From Histidinibacterium aquaticum (GTDB lineage: Bacteria; Pseudomonadota; Alphaproteobacteria; Rhodobacterales; Rhodobacteraceae): a DNA stretch of 64,000 nt. A program made the position numbers and the translations under genes. The stretch covers positions 1 through 64,000 of the forward strand of contig NZ_VYQE01000005.1 in the NCBI RefSeq assembly GCF_008710275.1, given 5' to 3'. How positions within the stretch are numbered: position 1 is the first letter of the stretch; the number at the start of each line of letters is the position of its first letter. Below are positions 16,518 through 25,452 of this stretch, piece after piece. The notes under the pieces were generated by a model. It was not told the DNA's origin. It did not search any database and worked only from the letters and a program-made list of their open reading frames with translations.

Positions 16518-17399
16518 ATGACCCGACCCTATGATCTTCCCTCCATGAGCGCGCTCGTCTGTTTCGAGGCGGCTGCCCGGAATCTGAGCTTCAAGGAAGC
16601 GGCGACCGAGCTGAACGTCACGCCGGCGGCGGTCAGCCACCAGATCAAGCGGCTCGAAGCAGACCTCGGCACACCGCTGTTCCGGCGGCAGCACCGGGGC
16701 GTCGACCTGACGGAGACCGGGGCCTATCTCTTCGTCGCGCTCCAACGAGGGTTCGAGGGGATCTCGGAGGCGGTGAGGGAGGTCCGCTACCCGGGGGAGG
16801 CGGAGGACGTGGTGATCCGGGCCACGACAGCCGTAAGTGCCTTCTGGCTGACGCCACAGATCACCGCCTTCTGGAAGGCCCGGCCGGACATCATCGTCTC
16901 GCAGATCGTCAGCGATGTCGCCGTGCCGACCGGCCGCGCCGATCTCAGCATTCACTACGGGATGCTTCCGGAAGACGATCCCGCGTGCATCCCGCTCTTC
17001 CATGACGACATAGTTGCCGTGGGGACGTCCGACTTCGCCGCCGCACGAAGGGTCTCCACCCTCGCCGACCTGCGCCGGGTGCCCCTGATCCATGTCGTCG
17101 CCGAAGGCACCGACTGGACCGGCTGGGCCGAGTGGCTGAACCACTTCGCGGAGGAGCCGCCCGCCGAGCGTGGGATCGCGGTCAACAATCACATGATCGC
17201 CCTGCAGCTGGCGCGCGACGGGGCAGGGGCGGTGCTCGGCTGGACCGGGCTCATCGGGCCGCTCCTGGAGTCGGGCGACCTCGTGGCACTGACGCCGGAG
17301 CGGATGCCCTCGCCCCAGACCTTCTACCTGCAGACCCACGAAAGGGCCTCGTCGCTGGCGCGGGTCTTCCGCGACTGGCTCGTCGCCTCGCAGCGATAG
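16518..17399 (+). CDS. LysR-family regulator, GcvA type
   Basis: The 293-residue protein has the LysR HTH in residues 1-65 (LPSMSALVCFEAAARNLSFK, then EAATELNVTPAAVSHQIKRLE) and a periplasmic-binding-like effector domain from about 90. HTH wording is that of the GcvA subgroup. LysR proteins usually regulate the divergent gene, here the betaine oxygenase pair, through the shared 139-base gap that carries a palindrome. GGAAAG precedes the ATG. The convergent TetR gene begins its stop three bases past this gene. Confidence 0.85.
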   Translation: MTRPYDLPSMSALVCFEAAARNLSFKEAATELNVTPAAVSHQIKRLEADLGTPLFRRQHRGVDLTETGAYLFVALQRGFEGISEAVREVRYPGEAEDVVIRATTAVSAFWLTPQITAFWKARPDIIVSQIVSDVAVPTGRADLSIHYGMLPEDDPACIPLFHDDIVAVGTSDFAAARRVSTLADLRRVPLIHVVAEGTDWTGWAEWLNHFAEEPPAERGIAVNNHMIALQLARDGAGAVLGWTGLIGPLLESGDLVALTPERMPSPQTFYLQTHERASSLARVFRDWLVASQR

Positions 17400-17401
17400 G
17401 C

Positions 17402-18040
17402 CTAGTCGGCCGGCCTGTAGTCGTGACGGGCGTGGAACCGCGCCAGTTCGTTCTCCGTGGCGGTCTGCCCGGTGAAAGTCTTCACGTAAGCCGGCATCCG
17501 CGGCATCCGCACCTCGAGGCTCTCGCGGATCTGCATCGAGATGTAGCCGATCTGGACGAGATAGACTGTCCGCGCCCGCACGTCCGCCTCCTCGGGGTCG
17601 TAGCCGAAGCGCGCGAACATGGCCCGGATCGCGTCCAGCCGCCGCTCGTCGGCCGCGGCCACGCGCGCCGTCACGGCGTCGGACCGGTGCGCCCAGCCGC
17701 GCACCGCCATGTCGAAGCGCGGCTCGAAGCGGCCCTCGTCGAGAAAGACGCTGATGACGTTCAGCACGGCCTCGGCGATGGTCTCGGCGTAGGCCTCGCA
17801 GCCGCCGACGAGGGCCTCGGTGTTCGACCTGTCCCAGTCTTCGAGCAGCGCGTCGAGGATCGCGGCGCGATCCTTGAAGAACCAGTAGAAGCTGGTCCGC
17901 GACAGGTTGAGCCGCGCGGCGAGCGGCTGGACCTTCACCGCGTCGAGCCCGGACTCGAGAAACGCGGCCCTGGCGGCATCGAGCCAGACCTCGCGCGATC
18001 CGCGCCAGCCCTTCTGATCCTGGATGTCGACCTCTTCCAT
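17402..18040 (-). CDS. TetR-family regulator
   Basis: The 212-residue protein has an N-terminal TetR HTH (about 15-62: AARAAFLESGLDAVKVQPL, then AARLNLSRTSFYWFFKDRAAI) and an all-helical ligand/dimer domain. It is divergent from the OYE-type demethylase gene at 18156, with a 115-base shared gap that contains an ACAA-n9-TTGT dyad. This suggests it represses that gene, with a methylated amine or its product as ligand; this is inferred. Its closest sense would be BetI-like control, but I cannot assign it as BetI. Confidence 0.82.
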   Translation of the reverse strand: MEEVDIQDQKGWRGSREVWLDAARAAFLESGLDAVKVQPLAARLNLSRTSFYWFFKDRAAILDALLEDWDRSNTEALVGGCEAYAETIAEAVLNVISVFLDEGRFEPRFDMAVRGWAHRSDAVTARVAAADERRLDAIRAMFARFGYDPEEADVRARTVYLVQIGYISMQIRESLEVRMPRMPAYVKTFTGQTATENELARFHARHDYRPAD

Positions 18041-18103
18041 TCGGGCAGCCTATCCGCAGGGCCCCGGAGCGACAACGCGAAATAGACATCGAAGAACGGA
18101 TTA

Positions 18104-18130
18104 TTGACACAACTGAACATTTTGTGGAAT
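18104..18130 (+). promoter_or_regulatory. Possible promoter and operator of the OYE-type demethylase gene
   Basis: A perfect TTGACA (-35 consensus) occurs at 18104-18109, and overlapping it the dyad ACAA at 18108-18111 and TTGT at 18121-18124. No good -10 is seen at the right spacing (GGAATC is the nearest). The position between divergent tetR and the demethylase gene fits an operator. Confidence 0.35.
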
Positions 18131-18155
18131 CGCTGCGTCAGCCAAGGAGGCCGCC

Positions 18156-20192
18156 ATGTCGAACGACCCTCTCCTCCAGCCCTACGAGCTGAAGCATCTG
18201 ACACTGAAGAACCGGCTGATGATCACCAGTCACGAGCCCGCCTACCCCGAGGACGGGATGCCGAAGGAGCGGTACCGCGCCTACCACGCGGAACGGGCGC
18301 GGGCGGGGGTGGCCCTAACCATGACCGCCGGTTCCGCGAGCGTTGCGCGGGACAGCCCGCCGGTGTTCAACAATATCCTGGCCTGGAAGGACGAGGTCGT
18401 CGGCTGGATGAAGCAGCTTACCGACGAGTGCCATGATCATGGCTGCGCGGTGATGATCCAGCTCACTCACCTCGGTCGCCGCACCCGTTGGGACAAGGCG
18501 GACTGGCTGCCGGTCGTCTCGGCCAGTCACGAGCGCGAGCCGTCCCACAAGGCCTTCCCGAAGATCGCCGAGGACTGGGACATCGCCCGCATCATTGAGG
18601 ACTACGCCGATGCGGCGGAGCGCATGAAGGAGGCCGGCCTCGACGGGATCGAGCTTCAGGCCTACGGGCACCTGATGGACCAGTTCTGGTCGCCGCTCAC
18701 CAACACGCTCGAGGGCCCCTACGGCGGAGATCTCGACAACCGGCTGCGGTTCACCTTCGATACCCTGGCCGCCATCCGCGAGAGGGTGGGCCCCGATTTC
18801 ATCGTCGGCATCCGCTACACCGGGGATGAGGACCTGCCCGGAGGCCTGACCAAGGCGGACGGCCTGGAGATTTCGCGCCGGCTCAAAGCCTGCGGGATGA
18901 TCGACTTTCTCAACGTGATCCGGGGGCACATCGATACCGATGCCGGGCTGACGGACGTGATCCCTGTGCAGGGCATGCGCAGCGCGCCGCATCTCGACTT
19001 CGCCGGAGAGGTGCGGGCCGAGACGAAGATCCCGACCTTCCATGCCGCCAAGATCCAGGATGTCGCCACCGCCCGCCACGCCATCGCCAGCGGCAAGCTC
19101 GACATGGTGGGCATGACGCGCGCCCACATGGCCGATCCCCACATCGTCGCGAAGATCATGCGCGGAGAAGAGGACCGCATCCGCCCCTGCGTCGGCGCCA
19201 ACTACTGCCTCGACCGCATCTACCAGGGGGGCATGGCCCTCTGTCTGCACAACCCGGCGACGGGCCGGGAGCTGGAGCAGCCGCATTTGGTGCCGCAGGC
19301 CGGGACCCGGCGCCGGGTGGTGATCGTGGGCGCGGGCCCGGCCGGGCTAGAAGCCGCGCGGGTCTGCGCGGAGCGCGGGCACGAGGTGATCGTGCACGAG
19401 GCCGCCAACGACCCCGGCGGCCAGGTCCGCCTCACGGCCCAGACGAAGCGCCGGCACGAGATGATCCAGCTCGTGCAATGGCGGTTCGAGGAATGCACGC
19501 GGATGGGGGTGACCTTCCGCTTCCACAGCGTCGCCGACGCCGACACCGTGCAGGCGGACGCCCCCGACGTGGTGATCGTGGCGACCGGCGGGCTGCCGCA
19601 CACCGAGGTGCTGGAGGAGGGCGATGCGCTCGTCGTCTCGGCCTGGGACATCCTCTCCGGCGACGTCGCCCCGGGCGAGAATGTGCTGATCTACGACGAC
19701 GCCGGGGACTATGCCGCGCTCCAGGCGGCGGAGGCGATCGCCGCCACCGGCGCGAAGGTCGAGCTCGTGACCCGCGACCGCAACATCTCCTCCGAGGTCA
19801 TGGCCATGTCGCTGACCCCTGCCATGCGCGAGCTGCAGAAGCGCGACGTGACCTTCACCGTCACCTGGAAGCTCGACGCGGTGCGCAGGGACGGCAACGC
19901 GCTCACGGCGACGCTCGGAAGCGACTACGGCGGGGTCACGCGCGAGCGGCGGGTCGACCAGGTCGTGGTGAACCACGGCACCCGGCCGCTCGACGACGTC
20001 TACTTCGAGCTGCGTCCGGCCTCCACCAACCAGGGCGAGGTCGACTACGAGGCCCTGGTCGAGGGGCGCGCGCAGGAGGTCCGGCGAAACCCCGAGGGCA
20101 CCTACCAGCTCTTCCGCATCGGCGACGCGGTCGCGGCGCGCAACACCCACGCGGCGGTCTACGACGCACTGCGGCTCTGCAAGGTCCTCTGA
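18156..20192 (+). CDS. OYE-type FMN/Fe-S/FAD demethylase (dimethylglycine or N-methylproline demethylase)
   Basis: The 678-residue protein has an N-terminal FMN barrel of the Old Yellow Enzyme family (about 1-340), a 4Fe-4S cysteine cluster (CVGANYC followed by LC at about 347-366) and a C-terminal FAD/NAD domain (VVIVGAGPAGLEAARVCAERG at about 387). This is the layout of trimethylamine dehydrogenase, dimethylglycine demethylase DgcA and the N-methylproline demethylase of stachydrine breakdown. With the nearby Rieske oxygenase it would take the next demethylation step. AAGGAGG before the ATG gives a strong start. The second DgcB-type subunit is not in the window, which favours the single-protein N-methylproline type, but this is not decisive. 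Confidence 0.8.
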   Translation: MSNDPLLQPYELKHLTLKNRLMITSHEPAYPEDGMPKERYRAYHAERARAGVALTMTAGSASVARDSPPVFNNILAWKDEVVGWMKQLTDECHDHGCAVMIQLTHLGRRTRWDKADWLPVVSASHEREPSHKAFPKIAEDWDIARIIEDYADAAERMKEAGLDGIELQAYGHLMDQFWSPLTNTLEGPYGGDLDNRLRFTFDTLAAIRERVGPDFIVGIRYTGDEDLPGGLTKADGLEISRRLKACGMIDFLNVIRGHIDTDAGLTDVIPVQGMRSAPHLDFAGEVRAETKIPTFHAAKIQDVATARHAIASGKLDMVGMTRAHMADPHIVAKIMRGEEDRIRPCVGANYCLDRIYQGGMALCLHNPATGRELEQPHLVPQAGTRRRVVIVGAGPAGLEAARVCAERGHEVIVHEAANDPGGQVRLTAQTKRRHEMIQLVQWRFEECTRMGVTFRFHSVADADTVQADAPDVVIVATGGLPHTEVLEEGDALVVSAWDILSGDVAPGENVLIYDDAGDYAALQAAEAIAATGAKVELVTRDRNISSEVMAMSLTPAMRELQKRDVTFTVTWKLDAVRRDGNALTATLGSDYGGVTRERRVDQVVVNHGTRPLDDVYFELRPASTNQGEVDYEALVEGRAQEVRRNPEGTYQLFRIGDAVAARNTHAAVYDALRLCKVL

Positions 20193-20314
20193 CGGGCCTC
20201 GCGTTGTTGCGGTGGCACCATCCGTCCCAACCGGCCCGCGAAGACTGCTTGTCGCTTGCGTTGCGGCCTGCCCTGAGAGAAAGAGCCGCACGGCGAAATC
20301 GAAGGGGTTAGGCC

Positions 20315-21637
20315 ATGAAGATTGCGATGATCGGAACGGGGTACGTCGGGCTCGTCTCTGGCGTCTGTTTCTCGGATTTCGGTCACGACGTCGTCTGCGT
20401 CGACAAGGACCCGGGCAAGATCGACCGGCTGAACCGCGGCGAGATCCCCATCTTCGAACCCGGCCTCGACCGGCTGCTCGACAAGAACGTCGAGGCGGGG
20501 CGGCTCTCCTTCACGCTGGACCTCGCGCCCGCGCTGGACGGCGCGGATGCCGTCTTCATCGCCGTCGGCACGCCCACCCGCCGCGGTGACGGCCACGCCG
20601 ACCTCAGCTACGTCATGGCGGCGGCGGAAGAGATCGCGAAGACGGCCACCGGGCATATCGTCATCGTCACCAAGTCGACCGTGCCAGTGGGCACCAACCG
20701 CAAGGTCGCCGAGACCGTGCGCGCGGCGAACCCGGACCTCGACTTCGACGTGGCCTCGAACCCCGAGTTCCTGCGCGAGGGCGCGGCGATCGACGACTTC
20801 ATGCGCCCGGACCGGGTCGTGGTCGGCGTCGAGACCGACCGCGCCGCCGAGGTCATGTCCGGAATCTACCGCCCGCTCTACCTGCGGGACGCACCCATCG
20901 TGACGACCGACCTCGAGAGCGCCGAGATGATCAAGTACGCGGCGAACGCCTTCCTCGCGACGAAGATCACCTTCATCAACGAGATCGCCGCGCTCTGCGA
21001 AAAGGTGGGCGCCGACGTCAAGGAAGTGAGCCGCGGCATGGGGCTCGACAACCGCATCGGCAACAAGTTCCTGCACGCGGGCCCCGGCTACGGGGGTTCC
21101 TGCTTCCCCAAGGACACCAAGGCGCTCGCGCGGATCGGGCAGGAACACGCCGCGCCGATCTCGCTGATCGAGACGGTCATCAAGGTGAACGAGGACGTGA
21201 AGCGCCGGATGATCGAGAAGCTCTCCGAGCTCTGCGGCGGCTCGTTCAACGGAAAGCGCATCGCTGTGCTGGGCGTGACCTTCAAGCCGAACACCGACGA
21301 CATGCGCGACGCGCCGAGCCTGACCATCGTCCCGGCCCTCGTCGGCGGCGGGGCCGAGGTCCGCGTCGTCGACCCGCAGGGCAAGTCCGAGGGCGAGCGC
21401 CTGCTGCCCGGCGTGACCTGGCACGACGATCCCTACGCCGCGGCGGAGGGTTCCGACCTGCTGGTGATCCTGACCGAGTGGAACGAGTTCCGCGCCCTCG
21501 ACCTGGGCGAGATCAGGGGCCGCATGGCCACCGCCCGGTTGGCGGACCTGCGCAACATCTACTCCGCCCGCGACGCCGCCGATGCCGGCTTCGAGACCTA
21601 TGTCTCCATCGGCCGGCCGGATCACGCTCCGGCCTGA
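20315..21637 (+). CDS. ugd: UDP-glucose 6-dehydrogenase
   Basis: The 440-residue product starts with the Rossmann motif GTGYVGLVSG and has the catalytic cysteine Cys263 in GPGYGGSCFPKD. Family features ESAEMIKYAANAFLA and TFKPNTDDMRDAPS are also present. It oxidises UDP-glucose to UDP-glucuronate with two NAD, feeding acidic exopolysaccharide or lipid sugars. Length is typical. It is flanked by catabolic genes of other pathways and a structured repeat downstream, so it is probably transcribed alone. A yjbH-type exopolysaccharide set occurs 31 kb away. Confidence 0.95.
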   Translation: MKIAMIGTGYVGLVSGVCFSDFGHDVVCVDKDPGKIDRLNRGEIPIFEPGLDRLLDKNVEAGRLSFTLDLAPALDGADAVFIAVGTPTRRGDGHADLSYVMAAAEEIAKTATGHIVIVTKSTVPVGTNRKVAETVRAANPDLDFDVASNPEFLREGAAIDDFMRPDRVVVGVETDRAAEVMSGIYRPLYLRDAPIVTTDLESAEMIKYAANAFLATKITFINEIAALCEKVGADVKEVSRGMGLDNRIGNKFLHAGPGYGGSCFPKDTKALARIGQEHAAPISLIETVIKVNEDVKRRMIEKLSELCGGSFNGKRIAVLGVTFKPNTDDMRDAPSLTIVPALVGGGAEVRVVDPQGKSEGERLLPGVTWHDDPYAAAEGSDLLVILTEWNEFRALDLGEIRGRMATARLADLRNIYSARDAADAGFETYVSIGRPDHAPA

Positions 21638-21649
21638 TCCCTCTTCTGG

Positions 21650-21764
21650 GGTCAAATATTCCTCGGGGGAGTCCGCGCAGCGGACGGGGGCAGACAGCCC
21701 CCTCCCGCCCGGGGATCGCCGGAGGCGAGCGCCGGGCTGACCGAGCGCGGCCGAAAGGCCGCTC
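21650..21764. repeat. Structured GC-rich intergenic repeat with three hairpins
   Basis: After GGTCAAATAT (21650-21659) come three hairpins: GTCCGC/GCGGAC (21671-21685), GGGGGC/GCCCCC (21686-21702) and GCGGCC-GAAA-GGCCGC (21747-21762). The pattern of an AAATAT start followed by GC-rich palindromes recalls a dispersed intergenic repeat common in Rhodobacteraceae genomes. It lies between convergent ugd and the eutC-like gene and may serve as a terminator for both, though T-tracts are lacking. Confidence 0.5.
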
Positions 21765-21771
21765 CATGTTC

Positions 21772-22755
21772 TCAGGAGGTGACGCGTGTCCCGCCGCCCG
21801 ACGCGCGCAGCGCCGCGAGCGCGCGGGTCGCTATGGCTGTGTCCTGCGCGCCGGTGCCCGTCAGGTCGCAGATGGTGATCTGCCTCGGATCGGTCCGTCC
21901 CGCGGCGCCTGCCACGACGGCGCCGAGTTCGATCGGGTCCTGCAACATGAGCCCGGCGGCCCGCGCCGCGCGCAGCTCTCCGAGGGCCGCGCACTGGCTG
22001 GCACTGTCGGCGACGTAGAGATCGGCCGCGGCCAGCGCCCCGGGCTCCAGTTCCGACTTGCCCGCCTGGTCCGATCCCATCGCCGTGACGTGCAGGCCCT
22101 TGTGGAGCCATTCGGCCCGCAGGACCGGCTCGGTCGCCGGGGTCGTCGTGACGACGAGCTGGGCCTGCGACACTGCCCGTTCGGGGTCGGTGACCACTTC
22201 CGCCTCGACGCCGGTGGCCTGGGCGATGTCACGGGCGCAGGCGGCGGCCTTGGCCGCGTCGCGGCCCCAGACGATGGCTCTGTCGTAGGGCCGGACGAGG
22301 TGGACTGCCTGCATCTGCAGCCGCGCCTGGACGCCGGTCCCGAGCACCGCGGCGACGGCGACATCCTCGGGCGCCAGGTGACGCGCGGCCACGGCCCCGG
22401 CGGCGGCGGTGCGCAGATCTGTCAGGTAGCCGTTGTCGAGAAAGACCGCCTGCGCGAGCCCCGTCGTCGCCGAGAAGAGCATCATCAGCCCGTTGAGGCT
22501 CGGCAGGCCGATCTTCGGATTGTTGAAGAAGCCGGGACTCACCTTGATGGCGAAGCCTTCGAACCCCGGGAGATAGGCTGTCTTGACGTCCACCTCCCCG
22601 TTCACCTCCGGCAGGTGCATGGACATGACCGGCGGCATGACCACGCCCTCTCCGGCCAGTGCGCGGAAGGCCGCCTCGACGACCTCCACCGCTTCGATGT
22701 CCAGCGGCAGGAGGCGGCGCAGCTCCTCTTCCGTCGCGATGACGATGTCACTCAT
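21772..22755 (-). CDS. eutC: Ornithine-cyclodeaminase/mu-crystallin family protein, EutC-like
   Basis: The 327-residue protein belongs to the ornithine cyclodeaminase superfamily: MPPVMSMHLPEVNGEVDVKT near the start, DNGYLTDLRTAAAGAVAARHL, the NAD motif LGTGVQARLQ and CDLTGTGAQDTAIA at the end. That wording is typical of EutC from ectoine/hydroxyectoine use and of iminosuccinate reductase BhcD. It overlaps the upstream threonine-dehydratase-like gene by eight bases, as eutB-eutC do. No eutD/eutE (doeA/doeB) hydrolases or transporter genes are in the window, so the pathway is incomplete here. Confidence 0.7.
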   Translation of the reverse strand: MSDIVIATEEELRRLLPLDIEAVEVVEAAFRALAGEGVVMPPVMSMHLPEVNGEVDVKTAYLPGFEGFAIKVSPGFFNNPKIGLPSLNGLMMLFSATTGLAQAVFLDNGYLTDLRTAAAGAVAARHLAPEDVAVAAVLGTGVQARLQMQAVHLVRPYDRAIVWGRDAAKAAACARDIAQATGVEAEVVTDPERAVSQAQLVVTTTPATEPVLRAEWLHKGLHVTAMGSDQAGKSELEPGALAAADLYVADSASQCAALGELRAARAAGLMLQDPIELGAVVAGAAGRTDPRQITICDLTGTGAQDTAIATRALAALRASGGGTRVTS

Positions 22756-23746
22756 ACCTTCGGCCCTCGATAACGTAGTCTCCCAGGGTAATGCTCTGCC
22801 CCGTCACGATACGGGTGAAGAGATCCATGTCGCAATTCCGGCCCGTGATGACGGTCGCGGTCGGACCGTCGAGAGTGATCTTGCCCGCGAGGAGAGCGGA
22901 GATGCCCACGACGCAGGCGCCCTCGGCGACGATCCGGTCTTCCCAGTAGAGCGCCTGCATGGCGCGATAGATCTCCTCCTCGGTCACCAGCAGCGTCTCG
23001 TCGAGCAGGTCGCGGCAGAGCGCGAAGGAGAGGCGGTTCTGCGCGCCGATGCCGCCGCCGAGGGAATCCGCGAGGCTGGGCACCTCCTCGACCTCGACCG
23101 GGTGCCCCGCGCGGATCGACAGGTACATCGCCGCGCCACGGTCCATCGAGAGGCCGACGATCCGGATGTCCGGCCGGATCGCCTTGGCCGCCAGGGCGAT
23201 CCCGCCCGCGAGGCCGCCGCCCGAGAGAGGCACGAGAAGAGTGGTGATGTCCGGCCGCCGCTCGAGGATCTCGAGCCCGATGGTGCCCTGTCCCGCGATC
23301 ACCGCGGCATCGTCGAACGGCGGGATCTCGGTGAGGCCCTCTTCGGCGACGAGACGGTCCGCCTCGATCTGCGCGTCGTCCTGGCTGCGGCCGACGATGC
23401 GCACCTCCGCGCCGAGGGCCCGGATGCCGTCGACCTTCGTCTGCGGCACGAGTTCCGACATGCAGATCACCGCCCGCACGCCGCGTGCCCGGGCGGCGTA
23501 GGCCACGCCGCGCCCATGGTTGCCGGTGGAACAGCAGGTCACGCCTGGCGTGTCCTCCGGCAGGGAGGCGACCGCGTTGAGCGCGCCGCGCAGCTTGAAG
23601 GCCCCGATCGGCTGCATGTTCTCGAGCTTGAGCAGGACCTCCTGCCCGGTCAGCCGTTCGAGGAAGGGTGACGGGACGAGGGGCGTGTCGGTGGCGGTGG
23701 GGCTGATGGCCCGGCGGGCGGCGTAGATATCGGCAAGAGAAAGCAT
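22748..23746 (-). CDS. eutB: Threonine-dehydratase-like PLP enzyme, EutB-like
   Basis: The 332-residue protein is a fold-type II PLP enzyme: Schiff-base Lys51 in GAFKLRGA, substrate loop STGNHGRG, and the PLP-phosphate loop SGGGLAGG. SLADSLGGGIG and VIAGQGTIGLEI match hydroxyectoine-utilisation EutB and also beta-hydroxyaspartate dehydratase BhcB. With the eutC-like gene overlapping downstream, EutB is the better label; an aldolase and transaminase needed for the beta-hydroxyaspartate cycle are not seen. The start at 23746 is 158 bases from the divergent alkaline phosphatase gene, with Pho boxes in between. Confidence 0.7.
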   Translation of the reverse strand: MLSLADIYAARRAISPTATDTPLVPSPFLERLTGQEVLLKLENMQPIGAFKLRGALNAVASLPEDTPGVTCCSTGNHGRGVAYAARARGVRAVICMSELVPQTKVDGIRALGAEVRIVGRSQDDAQIEADRLVAEEGLTEIPPFDDAAVIAGQGTIGLEILERRPDITTLLVPLSGGGLAGGIALAAKAIRPDIRIVGLSMDRGAAMYLSIRAGHPVEVEEVPSLADSLGGGIGAQNRLSFALCRDLLDETLLVTEEEIYRAMQALYWEDRIVAEGACVVGISALLAGKITLDGPTATVITGRNCDMDLFTRIVTGQSITLGDYVIEGRRYE

Positions 23747-23815
23747 GTCACATGATATGACCTACGCGAGGATTCGGAGAAAGCCTGCTTCGCGGTTGCC
23801 GCCACGGAGGGGCGG

Positions 23816-23855
23816 CTGTCACTCAGCCGTTGCAAAACCGTCAAGCAGCTTTGAC
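23816..23855 (+). promoter_or_regulatory. Pho-box array: four repeats at 11-bp spacing
   Basis: CTGTCAC (23816), CCGTTGC (23827), CCGTCAA (23838) and CTTTGAC (23849) are exactly 11 bp apart, the spacing and wording of PhoB-binding half-sites (consensus CTGTCAT). They end 50 bases before the alkaline phosphatase ATG and point towards it. A weak -10-like CCTAAC lies at 23864. Phosphate-starvation control by PhoB is a strong inference. Confidence 0.75.
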
Positions 23856-23904
23856 CCTTCGTCCCTAACCCCGGAGCGGCAATCCGATGCTCAAGGGGGA
23901 CCCC

Positions 23905-25452
23905 ATGAAGACCATCTCCGTATCCGCCGTGGCGCTCCTCGCCGCGGGCGCCGTCTCTGCCCAGGGCCTGCCTCAGGCCGACAGCGACTGGTTCGTCGCG
24001 GGCGAGACCACGATCCAGGAAATCCTCGATCGTCAGCCCAATACCAACACCGCCCGGAACGTCATCCTCATGGTCGCGGACGGCAACGGCGTGGGCACGA
24101 ACTACGCCACACGGCTCTTCATGGGGCAGCAGGAAGGCGGTCTCGGCGAAGATTACGTCCTGCCCTTCGAGACGACCGACTGGGCCGCGGCGCTGGTCAA
24201 GACCTACAACATCAACGCCCAGACCCCCGACTCCGCACCGACCGCCGGCGCGATGAATACCGGCGTCAAGCAGCGCTTCAACCTTATCAACCTCGGCGAA
24301 GAGGCGATCCACGACGACTGCTCGACCGTCGAGGGCAACGAGCTCACGCTGCTCTCCGAGATGATGACCGAGGCGGGCCGCTCGGTGGGGATCGTCTCGA
24401 CCGCCCGCGTCACCCACGCGACCCCGGCGGCCGTCTACGCCAAGACCGCCAACCGGAACTGGGAGGACAGCGTTCCCGAGGACTGCACCGCGCAGGCGGA
24501 CATCGCGACCCAGCTGATCGACGCCATGGAAGCCGGCATCATCGACCTCGCCATGGGCGGCGGCGCACGTCACTTCCTGCCCGAGGGCACCGACGGCGGT
24601 CGGCGGACCGACGGCGTGAACCTCGTCGAGCGGGCCACCGGTCTCGGTGCGCAGTGGGCGACCAACACTGAAGAGTTCGAGGGGCTGACCCTAGACGGCG
24701 AGACCCCGATCCTCGCGCTCTTCGAGGACAGCCACATGCAGTACGAGTATGACCGGACCGACGAGCCGTCGATCTCGGAGATGACGGCCGCGGCCATCGA
24801 GTACCTGTCGCAGAACGAGGAGGGCTACTTCCTCGAGGTCGAGGCGGGCCGGGTCGACCACGCCAGCCATGCCGGCAACCTGTTCCGGACCCTGACCGAC
24901 GGTGCCGCCTTCATGGAGGCCGTGGCGACCGCCGACGAGATGACCGACGACAGCGACACGCTCATCATCGTCACCGCCGACCACGAGCACGCGCTGGCCT
25001 TCAACGGCTACTGCGGCCGGGGCTCGGACATCACCGGTCTCTGCTACGGCATCGCGCAGGAGGGGATCGAGCACACCGACGAGCCGAACCTCGGCTCCGA
25101 CGGGCTGCCCTACACAGTGGCCGGTTTCCTGAACGGCGCGGGCTCCGTCCTCGTCGAGCAGCTGCCGGAAGAGGGCGAGACCGAGGCTCCGACCGAGACC
25201 GAGACCGGCGAGGCCTCGCCGGAAGAGAGCGCGCCGATCTACTCCGGGTCGCGGTCCGAGCTGACCCAAGAGGAAGCGACGGACCCCGACTACCTCCAGC
25301 AGGCGCTGATCCCGATGTCTTCCGAGACCCACTCGGGCGAGGACGTGGCGGTCTATGCCAAGGGTCCCTTCGCCCACCTCTTTGACGGGACGATCGAGCA
25401 GAACGTGATCTTCCACGTCATGAACCACGCGGCGTTCAAGTCCGCCGAGTGA
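23905..25452 (+). CDS. phoA: Secreted alkaline phosphatase (PhoA family)
   Basis: From the ATG at 23905 (AAGGGGGA just upstream) the product has 515 residues with a signal peptide ending about SAQG (residue 20). Metal ligand Asp59 in MVADG, nucleophile Ser110 in TPDSAPTAGAMNTG, and C-terminal TADHEHA and SSETHSGEDV are all present, so it should be active in the periplasm on phosphomonoesters. The nucleophile motif is DSAPTA where DSAATA-like forms are common. A Glu/Thr-rich insert (about 428-450, EEGETEAPTETETGEASPEE) is unusual. Upstream Pho boxes indicate phosphate control. Confidence 0.9.
   Translation: MKTISVSAVALLAAGAVSAQGLPQADSDWFVAGETTIQEILDRQPNTNTARNVILMVADGNGVGTNYATRLFMGQQEGGLGEDYVLPFETTDWAAALVKTYNINAQTPDSAPTAGAMNTGVKQRFNLINLGEEAIHDDCSTVEGNELTLLSEMMTEAGRSVGIVSTARVTHATPAAVYAKTANRNWEDSVPEDCTAQADIATQLIDAMEAGIIDLAMGGGARHFLPEGTDGGRRTDGVNLVERATGLGAQWATNTEEFEGLTLDGETPILALFEDSHMQYEYDRTDEPSISEMTAAAIEYLSQNEEGYFLEVEAGRVDHASHAGNLFRTLTDGAAFMEAVATADEMTDDSDTLIIVTADHEHALAFNGYCGRGSDITGLCYGIAQEGIEHTDEPNLGSDGLPYTVAGFLNGAGSVLVEQLPEEGETEAPTETETGEASPEESAPIYSGSRSELTQEEATDPDYLQQALIPMSSETHSGEDVAVYAKGPFAHLFDGTIEQNVIFHVMNHAAFKSAE

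Noticed and set aside
20159-22111. 650-codon minus-strand frame opposite ugd
   Set aside because: Runs across ugd, the hairpin repeat and part of the eutC-like gene in a different frame. No domain.
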